Below are positions 30,981 through 41,993 of a stretch of DNA of 64,000 nt, in pieces. Both the position numbers and the translations under genes were made by a program. The notes below the pieces were generated by a model. The model saw only the letters and a program-made list of their open reading frames with translations. It did not search any database and was not told the DNA's origin. The number at the start of each line of letters is the position of its first letter. Position 1 is the first letter of the stretch. The stretch comes from Aegilops tauschii subsp. strangulata (Eukaryota > Streptophyta > Magnoliopsida > Poales > Poaceae), in assembly GCF_002575655.3 (NCBI RefSeq), contig NC_053038.3, positions 142,740,885-142,804,884 on the forward strand. The letters run 5' to 3'.

Positions 30981-31635
30981 GGAAACAATGGGAAGCACTG
31001 AGGTTTACAATCGAGGTTAGCACGTGCATGGTCCGTTGGCTAATAGCACATTATTGTGCAATTATAGGAAGCATTCTAATATTTAGGTTTTTAACAATTT
31101 GGTCTTGCACATTTAGGTCCTGCTGACAGAGGTTTTTGACCCACTGTTTGACCCTTGTTGCATATGGGGAAATGAGTTGTCCATGAATATCAATCAAGTC
31201 AAGAAACTCAGAAAGATTGTTAGGATAAAGAAATTAGCGACAAAAAACAACAAGATCTTTGTTTGCACAATGAAGAAGACATCAGTTCACTACAAGATGG
31301 TACTAACTATTATACCTTGCCTTTTTTATTCCTTTGCCCCATTTTCAATATAGAGAAGATATTATGCACATCCTTGTTTTCAGGCCTTTCCAAAGCAGTT
31401 CACGGATGATTACCTCTCAAACCACCTCTATGGTCAGGAGGCGAGGAAGGTTTCCATATAACACCCACGGTTCAATATTGAAGTGTTCCTGAAGAGGACG
31501 AAGGACGGACGGTCAATCATCCACAGGCATTGGCCTAAAGTTGCAAAGACCTTTAACATGAATGAAGGCTCAATATTCGCCTTCCGCTTCAGCAGTTTTC
31601 CAGATGAGATGCATCTGTCTATATACCGTCTATGA
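30981..31635 (+). pseudogene. B3-domain (REM-like) protein gene remnant, three exons
   Basis: Three exons splice in phase: 30981-31015 (after TTGCAG), 31117-31299 (after TTTAG) and 31384-31635 (intron GTACTAAC...TTTTCAG). Encoded sequence includes KQWEALRFTIE, FDPCCIWGNELSMNINQVKK and then a B3 DNA-binding domain: FPKQFTDDYLSNHLYGQEAR, FNIEVFLKRTKDGRSIIHRH, WPKVAKTFNMNEGSIFAFRF, ending MHLSIYRL and TGA 31633-31635. A TAA at 31459-31461 interrupts the domain, probably by one substitution. The upstream exon lies beyond the Tat insertion (before 9237) or is lost. B3 proteins are plant transcription factors. The pyrimidine-rich intron end at 30940-30980 shows the element landed in an intron or 5' flank. 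Confidence 0.75.
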
Positions 31636-31639
31636 TGCT

Positions 31640-32540
31640 AATTTCGAAAGGTTCTACATGTTGCATGTGAAACTTGGTGCTGGTGCAGTTTTGTAATGGG
31701 GTAGCTGAGTGATGAAGCTATATCATGTTATACTCTGATGTATTTCAATTATGAAATCCTGCTTCCTTAATATGGAAATGAAATGTATTATGTGCTTAAT
31801 ATGCATGTCAATTAGATTAATAAATGGATTTTTAATAATAGGGCAATTAGCCTGCTAATGGCGAATTAGCCTGCTAATTGGGTTTTGCTATTGCAAACGG
31901 TTATTCAGAAAATACCGTGGGCGATGACGTCAGGAAACGCACACAGTTTCTAGGAATAAACCATGTTGGATCAATGAAAAATCACACACGACCTTCTCTT
32001 GAATACTGTTTGCGCTAAGCCACCTTGCGTAAATGTTTACCACATAAAAACTGTGTGTGATGGACAGCCTTTGCCACACAGTTTCTTCTACGCACCGTGT
32101 GATGCATTCAATAACGCAAATGATAAAATTGTTAATATCATGTGCAATGGTAACGCTATCACAAACAATTTAACGGGGAAAATTATGTGTGATATACCTG
32201 TGAACGGAAACGTTTTCCTTGGAGCAAATGTGTGGGATGTACATACGAACGGAAACATTTAGCAGGGACTGACTGTGTGGGATGTACTTGCGACCGGGAA
32301 CAATTCGCATGTATAATTGTATTTTTTTTGCTCTACTGTACGTATTTCCGTATTTGAGCGCTTGCTGGTCGCACACGACTTCATTTTTCCGAGCATGTGT
32401 ACCAGGAGGGCATATCCCCGATGGTTTCTGGGTCGTGTGTGAAGGACCCCCCTATTGACGTCACTCACTAGGTGACGGTTCTAAATGCCGTCGCAGAAAG
32501 GGGTCAAAAACCGTTTGTATAGCACCGATGCATACCAGTG
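31640..32540 (-). mobile_element. Possible CACTA-type transposon end
   Basis: From about 31900 the sequence is dense in CACACAGT, CACACGAC, ACTGTGTGTG and CACCGTGTG words in both orientations, as in the sub-terminal regions of CACTA transposons. It ends at 32540 with GATGCATACCAGTG, whose complement begins CACTGGTATGCATC, a CACTG-type terminus. No matching second end or transposase is visible, so the element may begin outside the window or be a relic. 31640-31880 is AT-rich, probably the 3' untranslated region of the B3 gene. Confidence 0.35.
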
Positions 32541-32747
32541 TCCTCTGGTGAGCTAAGAGAGATTTCTGTATGCGGCCTGCACAGACTACCATTTTTATAA
32601 TTTTTATAATATCACCTGCTTATGCTTCACGACGTGTAACATTATTGTTAGTCTTGTTTTGCCATGTACAAAAAAGTCTATCTTGCTCGCTTCACTGTTG
32701 TAACTATATTTTTGCCCTAGTCATGTGTACTTACAGAAACATTTCAG

Positions 32748-32917
32748 GATGAAGTGACATCAACACAAAGATCTGCGAGCAGTGCGGCATGATCGTTACC
32801 AATTGATTACAGATTGGAATTGGAATGTGTTGATGTTCTCGAGCATCAACTAGAGGTGGCAAGACAACATGTATATGATTCTCAACGTACAATCAACAAG
32901 TTGAGACTGGACTTGCA
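32748..32917 (+). pseudogene. Coiled-coil exon remnant
   Basis: After a splice-like ACATTTCAG, an open stretch with one TGA reads YRLELECVDVLEHQLEVARQ and continues HVYDSQRTINKLRLDLQ, ending CAG|GTATTAG. The heptad-like leucine pattern suggests a coiled coil. It may be a downstream part of the B3 gene or a separate fragment. Family not recognised. Confidence 0.35.
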
Positions 32918-33440
32918 GGTATTAGATGCAGGAGTCAGAAAATGAAACAAGACACTGAGGTAACCACAAAGGAATTCGAGATTTTGCAGACTGAAATTTG
33001 TGCTATCTTAATCCGGCCAATCCTATTTTCTGAAGAGATTATAGTTCAAATGGTAAGTTCTGTTGATGCGTGTCCATGATGTATGAGCTTTATTTGTCTA
33101 GTGTATGTAATTTGCTGTTTGTGTACGCTTTATTATCACTCGTGCCGAACTATAATGCCCAGTGGGTATATTCGGCTGTAATTTCTTTATTGTATAGTGT
33201 AGGATTATTCTACGTTTCTATGCCTTAGTCTTTTTATTGTATAGTGTATGTTTTTTAGAGGAGATAGTATAGAGTAGGATAATTCTTGAATATGCTATAT
33301 CATTGAAACGGGGGCCAACACGCCCAAACATTTCCTGGACGCCATACAAGCGAACACACATGTGTAGTCAAAGCGGGCCTTAATTGGGCTGGTCAAAATA
33401 ATATTTAGTGGATCCCAAATGATGTGGCCCACCGTAACAA
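32918..33440. other. AT-rich non-coding stretch
   Basis: Contains three partial repeats of TTTATTGTATAGTGTA(G/T)G (about 33190-33275). No gene seen. Confidence 0.4.
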
Positions 33441-34100
33441 TGGCTCCTAGCAGGTCGTTAACAGGCCAAAAGCTCGATAGGGACATATAAATGGAAATGG
33501 CCCGCGGGCCTCTAGCAGGCCGAAATACATGTCAATTTTGTCTCGGCCCTTTTACTTTACGGACCATTAAGAGGCCAAAAGTGTTATGGGCCAGAGGAGG
33601 CCCAATCTACAAACTAGGCTTTTAACAGGCCGAAAGTCACGTCGGGCTGAAATTTTGCCTCACGGAACATGGGCCCCTAATGGACCCAAAGTCAAAGGCC
33701 CAACTGTTGTGCGGGACCTTAACAGGCCGAAAGAAAAATGGGATAGGAATTGGCCCATTTACCAAATGGGCCGAGGACAGGCCTAACGTCACAACGGGCT
33801 AGAATTGGCCGAGAAAAGGCCGAAAGACATTCCGGGCCGTTAACGGGCTGGAACTGACGATGGGTTGCTAACAGGCCAAAAGAAGCTCCGGCCGTAATTG
33901 GGCCCAAAGACGTAGCGGGCCATTAACGAGCTGAAACTGACGATGGGCTGGAAATTGTCAAATCTAGAATGGGCCTTAATTGGGCTGATTCTTTGTAACT
34001 TGTATGGGCCGTGCTTGTAAATGGGCCCGACTCAAGTAGGTCGCTAATGGGCCGGTCCGCTTATTTTGACAGGCCCGGCCTTTCAACCTAAATGGGCCAC
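33441..34100 (+). repeat. GGCC-rich imperfect repeat, about 50-bp period
   Basis: The phrase (T)TAACAGGCC(G/A)AAAG or a close variant recurs at about 33462, 33510, 33565, 33622, 33719, 33770, 33810 and 33865, each associated with GGGCC. Spacing is 40-60 bp with one 95-bp gap. Frames over it (for example 33586-33786) are shadows. Its origin is unclear; an internal part of a DNA transposon is possible. Confidence 0.6.
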
Positions 34101-34238
34101 TGTTGGGCCGAGACACGTGTCGATGTATCATAGGCATGTTCCGTCCATTCGCTGGATGACAACTGTCCGAACGCCGGGCCGACACGTGGATCTGCCGGCG
34201 AATGAGAATTTTACACGTGGAAAATCTCCATTGGTCCG

Positions 34239-35719
34239 TGATGACCCACAAGTATCGGGGATCAATTGTAGCTCTTTTCGATAAGTAAGAGTGTCGAACC
34301 AAACGAGGAGCAGAAGGAAATGACAAGTGGTTTTCAGCAAGGTAATGTCTGCAAGTGCTGAAATTATAAGTAACAGAGTAGTTTGATAGCAAGATAATTT
34401 GTAACGAGCAAGTAACGATAGTAGTAACAAAAGTGTAGCAAGGTAGCCCAATCCTTTTGAGGCAAAGGACATGCCAAAATGGTCTCTTATGATAAGCAAA
34501 GTGTTCTTGAGGGTACACTGGATTTTCATCCAGTCACTTTCATCATGTTGGTTCAGTTTGTGTTCGCTACTTTGATAATTTGATATGTGGGTGGACTGGT
34601 GCTTAGGTGTTGTTCTTACTTTAACAAACCTCCTAATTATGATTAACCCTCCCGCAAGCATCCACAACTACGAGAAAAGTATTAAGAATAAATTCTAACC
34701 ATAGCATTAAACTTTTGGATCCAATCGGTCCCTTACGGAATAGCGCATAAACTGGGGTTTAAGCTTCTGTCTCTCGCGCAACCCATCATCTAATTGCTAC
34801 TCCACAATGCATTCCCTTAGGCCCAAATATGGTGAAGTGTCATGTATTCGACGTTCACATGACACCACTAAGGGAATCACAACATACATACTATCAAAAT
34901 ATCGAACACATATCAAGTTCACAAGATTACTTGCAACATGATTTCTCCCGTGACCTCAAGAACAAAAGTAACTACTCACAAATGATAAACATGCTCATGA
35001 TCAGAGGAGTATTAAATAGCATATTGGATCTGAACATATAATCTTCCACCAAATAAACCATATAGTAATCAACACTACTAGTCACCCACAAGCACCAATC
35101 TATAGTTCCGGTAACAAAACTGAACACAAGAGATGAACTAGGGTTTGAGATGAGATGGTGTTGTTGAAGATGTTGATGGATATTGCCCTCCCAAAGATGG
35201 GAGAGTTGTTGGTGATGATGATGACGAGGATTTCCCCCTCCGGGAGGGAAGTCCCCCCGGCGGTGCTCCTGCCCAAGTTCCACCTCGAGACGGCGGCGCT
35301 CCGTCCCGAAAGTCCTCTCTTTATTTTTTTTCTAGGTCAAAATGACCTATATACCAGAAGATGGGCACCGGAGGTGGGCCTGGGTGAGCACAACCCACCA
35401 GGGCGCGCCTGGGCTGCCTGGCGCGCCCAAGTGGGTTGTGCCCACCTGGTGGGCCCCCTCTGGTAGTTATTTGCTCCAATAATTCTCGTATATTCCATAA
35501 AAAATCCTCGTGAAGTTTCAGCTCATTTGGAGTGGTGCAGAATAGGTAGCCTGGCGTAGCTTTTTCATGTCCAGATCTCCAGCTGCCGGAATTCTCCCTC
35601 TTTGTGTATACCTTGCATATTATGAGAGAAAAGGCATTAGAATTACTCCAAAAAGCATTATTATGGATAAAAACGTTATAAATAACAGTAAGAAAACATG
35701 ATGCAAACTGGACATATCA
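34239..35719 (-). repeat. 3' LTR of the minus-strand Athila element
   Basis: Plus-strand TGATGACCCACAAG to GGACATATCA, 1481 bp. It includes a near-perfect inverted repeat at 35383-35446 (30-bp arms, about four mismatches). Compare with the 58838-ended LTR (57393-58838) in the opposite orientation. Confidence 0.85.
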
Positions 35720-37501
35720 ACTCCCCAAGCTTAGACCTCGCTTGTCCACAAGCGAAAACCGAAATCAAAAAACATGTCCTCATGCTTTGAGAGAGAGGTG
35801 TCGATAAAAACAAAATACGGGCATAGAAGCATCAAGTTGATTATTATAACGGCAACAAAATTAAACATAAGACTTTTATCATAGAACTTTTATCATATAC
35901 TTCTCGTGAATAAGTAACAATTCATCACACAATTGAAGTATAAAGCAAAAACTCTATTAATAACCAACAAACTATGTTCTCAGTCAACTTTTGCAACTAC
36001 AATTCATCATCTTTTCAGGAAGGGTCACGTATCAGAGCCTTTAGGCAAGTCCACATACTCAACCATCATATAGTCTTCTATGATTGCTAATACTCACTGT
36101 GTACACAAGAGCAAAATGTTTCAACCGGACACATAGAAAGATAGGGGCTTATAGTTTCACCTCCCAACGTATTCACCTCAAGGATGATGTCAACAATAAT
36201 AACTCATGCTATCTATATTCAACTGGACATATGTGCCTAGATCTTTCCTCACCACATGATGCTTGCCAAAGGAGAAAAAATAAAAAGGAATAGAAGGAAA
36301 ACTTTGACTCTTTGCATAAAAGTAAAAGATAGGCCCTTCGTAGAGGGAAGCAGGGGTTGCCATGCGCTTATTTGTTTGTATACTCAAGCCCTTAGTGAAA
36401 AAGAACGTCACGTTACATTACCCCTTGTGATAGCGACCTTTATTATGCAGTCTGTAGCTTTTATTCTTCACCATCACAAGTTCGTGCAACGCTCAATTTT
36501 CTCTTACACTAAATGATCTCACACATTTAGAAGCAATTTTTATTGCCCTTTTGCACCGATGACAACTTACTTGAGGGATCTTGCTCAATACCTAGGTAGG
36601 TATGGGGAACACTTGAAAATAAGATTTGGGTTTAAGGGTTTTTGGATGCACAAGTAGTATCTCTACTTAGTGCAGAATTTTTGGCTAGCAAAGATAGGGG
36701 GCAAGCACCATATGTTGAGGGATCTATGACAATATGACTTCTTTGTGAATATAAACAAACATAAACCATTAAGTTGCCTTCCTTGTCCAACGTCAACAAT
36801 TTTGGCATATAATATTTTGATGAGGGCTCACAATCACAAAAGATTTCTATGATAGTATATTTATATGTGAACCTTCTCTTCCCTTATTAATTCTTACATG
36901 AGTTGCATCATTGACTAATACTATTTTTGTCAATCTCTAATAAAATATTCTACTTATACTTTTCCTTATGTGGTGTCATCACCTACCATAGGATTAGTAT
37001 ATGATCTTTTCATTATTTCTTTCCTCTTATTTATTTCCTTTCTCTTTTTCTTTATTATTTCTTTTTAATTGCAACATGAAAGTAAAGAAAGCAAAAACTC
37101 AAACTAAACTTTATTATATAACTTGCACACGATTACAAGGATAGATAACTAAGCAAACTCTCAAGGAAGAAAGGATCGAACTAAACTTTTATTCTACTAA
37201 AGCAAAAGATCGAACTAAAATGAGTAAAAGCAAAAAGATAGTGGGATGATACGATACCGGGGCACCTCCCCCAAGCTTGGCAGAAGTCAAGAGGAGTGCC
37301 TATACCCGATACTCAATTCTCCTTTGGTGGTGAAGAAGGTGATGTTGGAGATGAAGAAGGAATCTTATCCTCGGATTTCCATGGCAGTGATCCACCATCA
37401 TAACAGGATGAGTGAGTCTCACGAGTCCTGCAACGAGCAGCCAAACTCATACCTTTAAACCTTGCCTCATATTCAAAGACTTGGTTTTGGAGGTCATAGA
37501 T
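35720..37501. other. Athila element 3' spacer
   Basis: No gene seen. AT-rich sequence homologous, in inverted orientation, to 55800-57392 (for example the GTGTAAGAGAAAATTGAGCG word at 56588 and its complement near 36493). Confidence 0.6.
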
Positions 37502-37834
37502 CTAGCTTCGTAGGAAGTTGATTTGCTCGTTCAGGTTGAAGACGAGGTCCTTCATGGGCTTGCCATCCACCTTGAGATCACGCGAGAGGTCCGTGATCAT
37601 AAGGTAATTGGCGTTGAGTCCACGCTCCACCATCCCCTTGCACCAGAAGACGTCCTGCTCCATGGCTTCAAGCCTGGCCTCCACGGTTCTCGTCCCCTTG
37701 GGACATGGCACATCGCGGAGGTGAAGCACCCCCTCATGCATCTGGATGACCTGAGGGTGCTGCACCACCTCCCGCAGATATGGGTTGATGACATTCTTAA
37801 AGAACTTGTCCTTGGACGAGCTTGAAGAGGCCAT
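37502..37834 (-). CDS. Extra small gene of Athila element (env-position ORF)
   Basis: An intact 110-codon frame begins at ATG 37834 (CCATGG context): MASSSSSKDKFFKNVINPYL, then VVQHPQVIQMHEGVLHLRDV, VEARLEAMEQDVFWCKGMVE and LVFNLNEQINFLRS. It is helical and charged with no signal peptide or membrane segment, so it is not an envelope protein despite its position between integrase and 3' LTR. Downstream sequence continues to look coding for about 40 codons past the TAG (a QNQVFEYEARFKGMS-like stretch), so the frame may be prematurely stopped. A homologous 3' portion lies at 55500-55930. Function unknown. Confidence 0.55.
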   Translation of the reverse strand: MASSSSSKDKFFKNVINPYLREVVQHPQVIQMHEGVLHLRDVPCPKGTRTVEARLEAMEQDVFWCKGMVERGLNANYLMITDLSRDLKVDGKPMKDLVFNLNEQINFLRS

Positions 37835-37917
37835 GGTTGATGGGATCTGACAGAAAATAGAAAGGAAAAGAGAACAGAGGATTTCTTCGTGATACGGTGG
37901 TCAACAGGTTCGGGAAG

Positions 37918-37925
37918 TATATATA
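37918..37925 (-). promoter_or_regulatory. TATA-like box (TATATATA) upstream of the Athila extra gene
   Basis: Minus strand AAACTATATATACTTCCCG lies 84 bp before ATG 37834, core-promoter spacing, suggesting separate transcription. Confidence 0.4.
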
Positions 37926-38155
37926 GTTTTTTTATCTTGGAGGACAAGCATACGAAAAAAAACGGAGTCTGGAAGGTGTCCCAGGTGGGCACAACCCACC
38001 TGGGCACGCCAGACCTGGTGTCTTGTGCCCACCAGGGTACGCTTCCTGGAAGTTTCTTTATTTCCTAAATTTTTAAATATTCCAAAACTGATAAAAAATA
38101 TTTTTGCGGATTTTTCGGAGTCCGTTTACTTACCGTATCACGTACCTCCTCATTT

Positions 38156-39737
38156 TCACGATTCTGGAGTGTTCTGGAAGGACTCTTTTATGTGTTCTTC
38201 TGGTGTCAAAGTTTGGATAATATTACTTTCAACATTAATGGGCGTACCTGAGATATAATGTTTTATTCGTTGCCCATTGACAACCTTCAGGTTAGTACCT
38301 TCGGAATTATTTATTTTGATGGCTCCAGACCGATAAACCTCCTCGATGACATATGGGCCTTCCCATTTTGGGAGGAGTTTTCCTGCAAAGAATCTGAAAC
38401 GAGAGTTGTACAAAAGAACGTATTCTCCGACTTTAAACTCGCGCTTTTGGATTCTTTTGTCATGCCATCTTTTAACTTTTTCTTTGAATAATTTTGCATT
38501 TTCATAAGCTTGCGTTTTCCTGCAAGTTTGAAATCATAGTTGAGCTCTTTGACGGCCCAATATGATTTATATTCTAACTCAAGAGGCAAATGACAAGCTT
38601 TTCCATAAACCATTTTACAAGGAGACGTACCCATAGGATTCTTATAAGCTGTTCTATAAGCCCAAAGTGCATCATCTAATTTATTAGACCAATTCTTCCT
38701 CGACCTATTGACAGTCTTTTGCAAAATTAATTTTATTTCTCTATTGCTAAGTTCAACTTGACCACTAGACTAAAGATGATAAGGTGATGCAATTCTATGG
38801 TTAACATCATACTTGGCAAGCATTTTATGGAAAGCACCGTGAATAAAGTGTGAACCACCATCAGTCATTAAATATCTAGGGACTCCAAACCTTGGGAAAA
38901 TAACTTCCTTAAGCATTTTAATAAAGGTGTTGTGATCAGCACTACTGGTTGGAATAGCTTCTACCCATTTAGTAACATAATCAACAGCAACCAAAATATG
39001 TGTATACCCATTAGAGGAAGGAAAAGGTCTCATGTAATCAAATCCCCAAACATCAAATGGTTCAACAGCAAGTGAATAATTCATAGGCATTTCTTGACGC
39101 TTACCGATATTACCTATCCTTTGACATTCATCACAAGATAAGACGAACTTATGGGCATCCTTGAAGAGAGTAGGCCAATAAAATCCAGACTGTAGTACCT
39201 TGTGAGCAGTTCTATCTCCAGCATTATGCCCTCCATGAGCTTGGGAGTGACATTTCCGTAGGATTTGTCCCTGTTCATGCTCAGGTACACAACGTCTAAT
39301 AATACCATCTACTCCTTCTTTATAAAGATGTGGGTCATCCCAAAAGTAATGTCTTAAATCATAGAATAATTTTTTCTTTTGTTGATATGTAAAGCTAGGT
39401 GGTACATATTTAGCAACAATATAATTAGCATAATCAGCATACCAAGGAGTAGTGTGAGCAACATTTATTGCAGCTAACTGCTCATCAGGAAAACTATCAT
39501 CAATAGGTAGTGGATCATCAAGCACATTTTCAAGCCTAGATAAATTATCAGCTACTGGGTTCTCAGCTCCTTTTCTATCAATGATATGTAAATCAAATTC
39601 TTGAAACAAGAGAACCCATCGAATAAGTCTAGGTTTAGCATCTTTCTTTTCCATAAGATTTTTAATAGCAGCATGGTCTGTGTGATTAGTAACTTTGGAA
39701 TCAACAATATAAGGTCCAAATTATCACAAGCAAACAC
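38156..39737 (-). pseudogene. Athila RNase H and integrase
   Basis: Minus-strand frames from 39737 to 38156. They include the RNase H remnant ([16 protein letters not shown], in a shifted frame), then [20 protein letters not shown] (end of RNase H) and the H2C2 finger ([28 protein letters not shown]). The DDE core follows ([26 protein letters not shown]), reaching IASPYHL before a stop at 38770. The Glu-containing part is interrupted there, and the rest ([40 protein letters not shown]) runs in other frames to a [11 protein letters not shown]-terminal domain. Several lesions; not functional. Confidence 0.8.
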
Positions 39738-39841
39738 AACTGCTAAGAATTCTTTTTCAGTAGTAGCATAATTTCTTTGAGCACTGTCTAGAGTTTTACT
39801 AGCATGATGAATTACATTGAGTTTCTTATCAACTCTTTGTC

Positions 39842-41269
39842 CTAGAATAGCACCAAAGCATAATCACTAGCATCACACATAATTTCAAAAGGCAAGTTCC
39901 AATCAGGTGGTTGAACAATAGGTGCAGAAATTAAGCCTTTCTTGAGTGTTTCAAAGGCTTCTAGACAATCATCATAAAAAACAAAAGGAATATCCTTTTG
40001 CAAGAGACTAGTAAGAGGCCTAGAAATTTTTGAAAAGTCTTTGATAAATCTCCTATAGAAACCAACATGACCTAAGAAACTATGAATACCTTTTATATTT
40101 TTTGGACATGGCATTTTCTCAATTGCATCAACCTTAGCTTTGTCCACTTCAATACCTCTTTCAAAAAATTTATGACCCAAGACAATGCCTTCATTAACCA
40201 TAATGTGGCACTTCTCCCAATTCAAGACAAGATTTGTTTGTTCACATCTCTGCAAAACTCGATCAAGATTGCTTAAACAATCATCAAAAGACTTCCCGTA
40301 AACAGAAAAGTCATCCATGAAAACCTCAACAATCCTTTCACAAAAGTCAGAGAATATAGCAGTCATACATCTTTGAAAGATAGCAGGTGCATTACATAAA
40401 CCAAAAGGCATACGTCTATAAGCATAAGTTCCAAAGGGACAAGTAAAAGTGGTCTTTTCTTAATCAGGTTGAGAAACAGGTATTTGTGAAAAACCAGAAT
40501 ATCCATCAAGGAAGCAAAAATGTGTGTGCTTAGATAATCTTTCAAGCATTTGATCAATAAAAGGCAGAGGGTAATGATCTTTTCTAGTTGCTTTGTTTAA
40601 TTTTCTAAAATCAATTACCATTCTATAGCCGGTAACAATTCTTTGTGGAATCAATTCATTCTTATCATTAGGAACAACAATAATACCTCCTTTCTTAGGG
40701 ACACAGTGAACAGGACTTACCCATCTACTATCAACTATAGGATAGATTATACTTGCTTCCAGAAGTTTTAATATTTCTGTTCTTACCACTTCTTTCATCT
40801 TCGGGTTTAACCGATGTTGGTGATCAACAACGGGTTTAGCATCAGGTTCCATATTAATTTTGTGCTGGCATAGACTGGGACTAATGCCCTTTAAATCATC
40901 AAGAGTATATCCAATAGCAGATCGGTGCATCCTCAGAACTTTCAATAATCTTTCTTCTTCATGTTCTGAAAGGTTAGCACTAATAATAACAGGATATATC
41001 TTCTTTTCATCAAGATAAACATATTTCAAAGTGTCTGGCAATTGTTTTAATTCAAACACAAGATAACCTTTAGGTGGAGGAGGACCTCCTAGAGTTTCAA
41101 TAGGCAAATTGTGTTTAAGCAGAGCACGTTGTTCAAAGAAAATTTTGTCTATTTCATTTCTTTCATGCATATGTAAATCATTTGCATGGTCTAGCAAATA
41201 TTGTTCTAAAGGATCAGTAGGTGATACAGCAATAGAAGCAAGACCAATTAATTCATCCTTACTAGGCAA
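39842..41269 (-). pseudogene. Athila reverse transcriptase
   Basis: Two minus-strand frames. 40460-41269 holds the pre-RT region and fingers: RWVSPVHCVPKKGGIIVVPN, RMVIDFRKLNKATRKDHYPL, FCFLDGYSGFSQI (first Asp). A TAA follows QPD at 40460. Then 39842-40411 gives the palm: RMPFGLCNAPAIFQRCMTAI, EVFMDDFSVYG (FMDD catalytic pair) and the thumb/connection GHVGFYRRFIKDFSKISRPL. The phrase CFLDGYSGFSQIPV and FMDDFSVYG are characteristic of the Athila lineage. One stop and a frame break separate the halves. Confidence 0.85.
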
Positions 41270-41683
41270 TTATTTTTCATGAAGCTTTCTTCTAAACTTG
41301 GAAGAATTAAATTCATGAGACTCATCACCAAAACTAACACCGACAGTTTGCTTCTCACAATATATTCTAGCATTAACGGTGTTCAAGAAAGGTCTACCAA
41401 AGATAATGGGACAAAAGTCATCTTGTGGGGAACCAAGAACAAGAAAATCAGTAGGGTATTTAATTTTCCCACATAGGACTTCAACATCTCTAACAATCCC
41501 AATCGGTGATATAGTGTCTCTATTAACAAGTTTAATAGTAACATCTATGTCTTCTATTTCAGCGGGTGCTATGTCATTCATAATCTCTTGATATAAGGTG
41601 TAAGGAATAGCACTCACACTAGCACCTATGTCACATAAACCATGATAACAGTGACCTCCTATTTTAACTGAGATGACGGGCAT
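41270..41683 (-). CDS. Athila aspartic protease segment
   Basis: The minus-strand frame has the active-site region HGLCDIGASVSAIPYTLYQE (Asp-Ile-Gly-Ala in place of the usual Asp-Ser/Leu-Gly-Ala) and CPIIFGRPFLNTVNARI, the second conserved motif. It abuts the RT frame across a stop at 41270. It would cleave the gag-pol precursor if expressed. Confidence 0.7.
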   Translation of the reverse strand: MPVISVKIGGHCYHGLCDIGASVSAIPYTLYQEIMNDIAPAEIEDIDVTIKLVNRDTISPIGIVRDVEVLCGKIKYPTDFLVLGSPQDDFCPIIFGRPFLNTVNARIYCEKQTVGVSFGDESHEFNSSKFRRKLHEK

Positions 41684-41993
41684 GCCAACAACAGGTCTAT
41701 GTTTATCCTTTTTATCAGGTTTGGCAATTCTAGCAGCTTCTTCACAAAATCAAATAACATGCCCATCTATATCTTCTTCTCAAAGATCTTTAACCATAGC
41801 AATACTAGGTTCTACTTTAATTTGTTCATCAGGTTTAGGTGTTCTAATATAGATTTTATTAACCACAGTTGAAACTTTAGCATGTTCCTTTATCCTAACA
41901 GGGAAGGTGGTTTCTCTATATAAGCAGAAGGAACAACTGGATCAACATTATAAAGTATAGTTTCTTCTTTAACCAGTACGGTTCATTAATTTC

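Noticed and set aside
37502..37834. Envelope gene in the Athila element
   Set aside because: No signal peptide, no transmembrane segment and no cysteine pattern; only its position resembles env.
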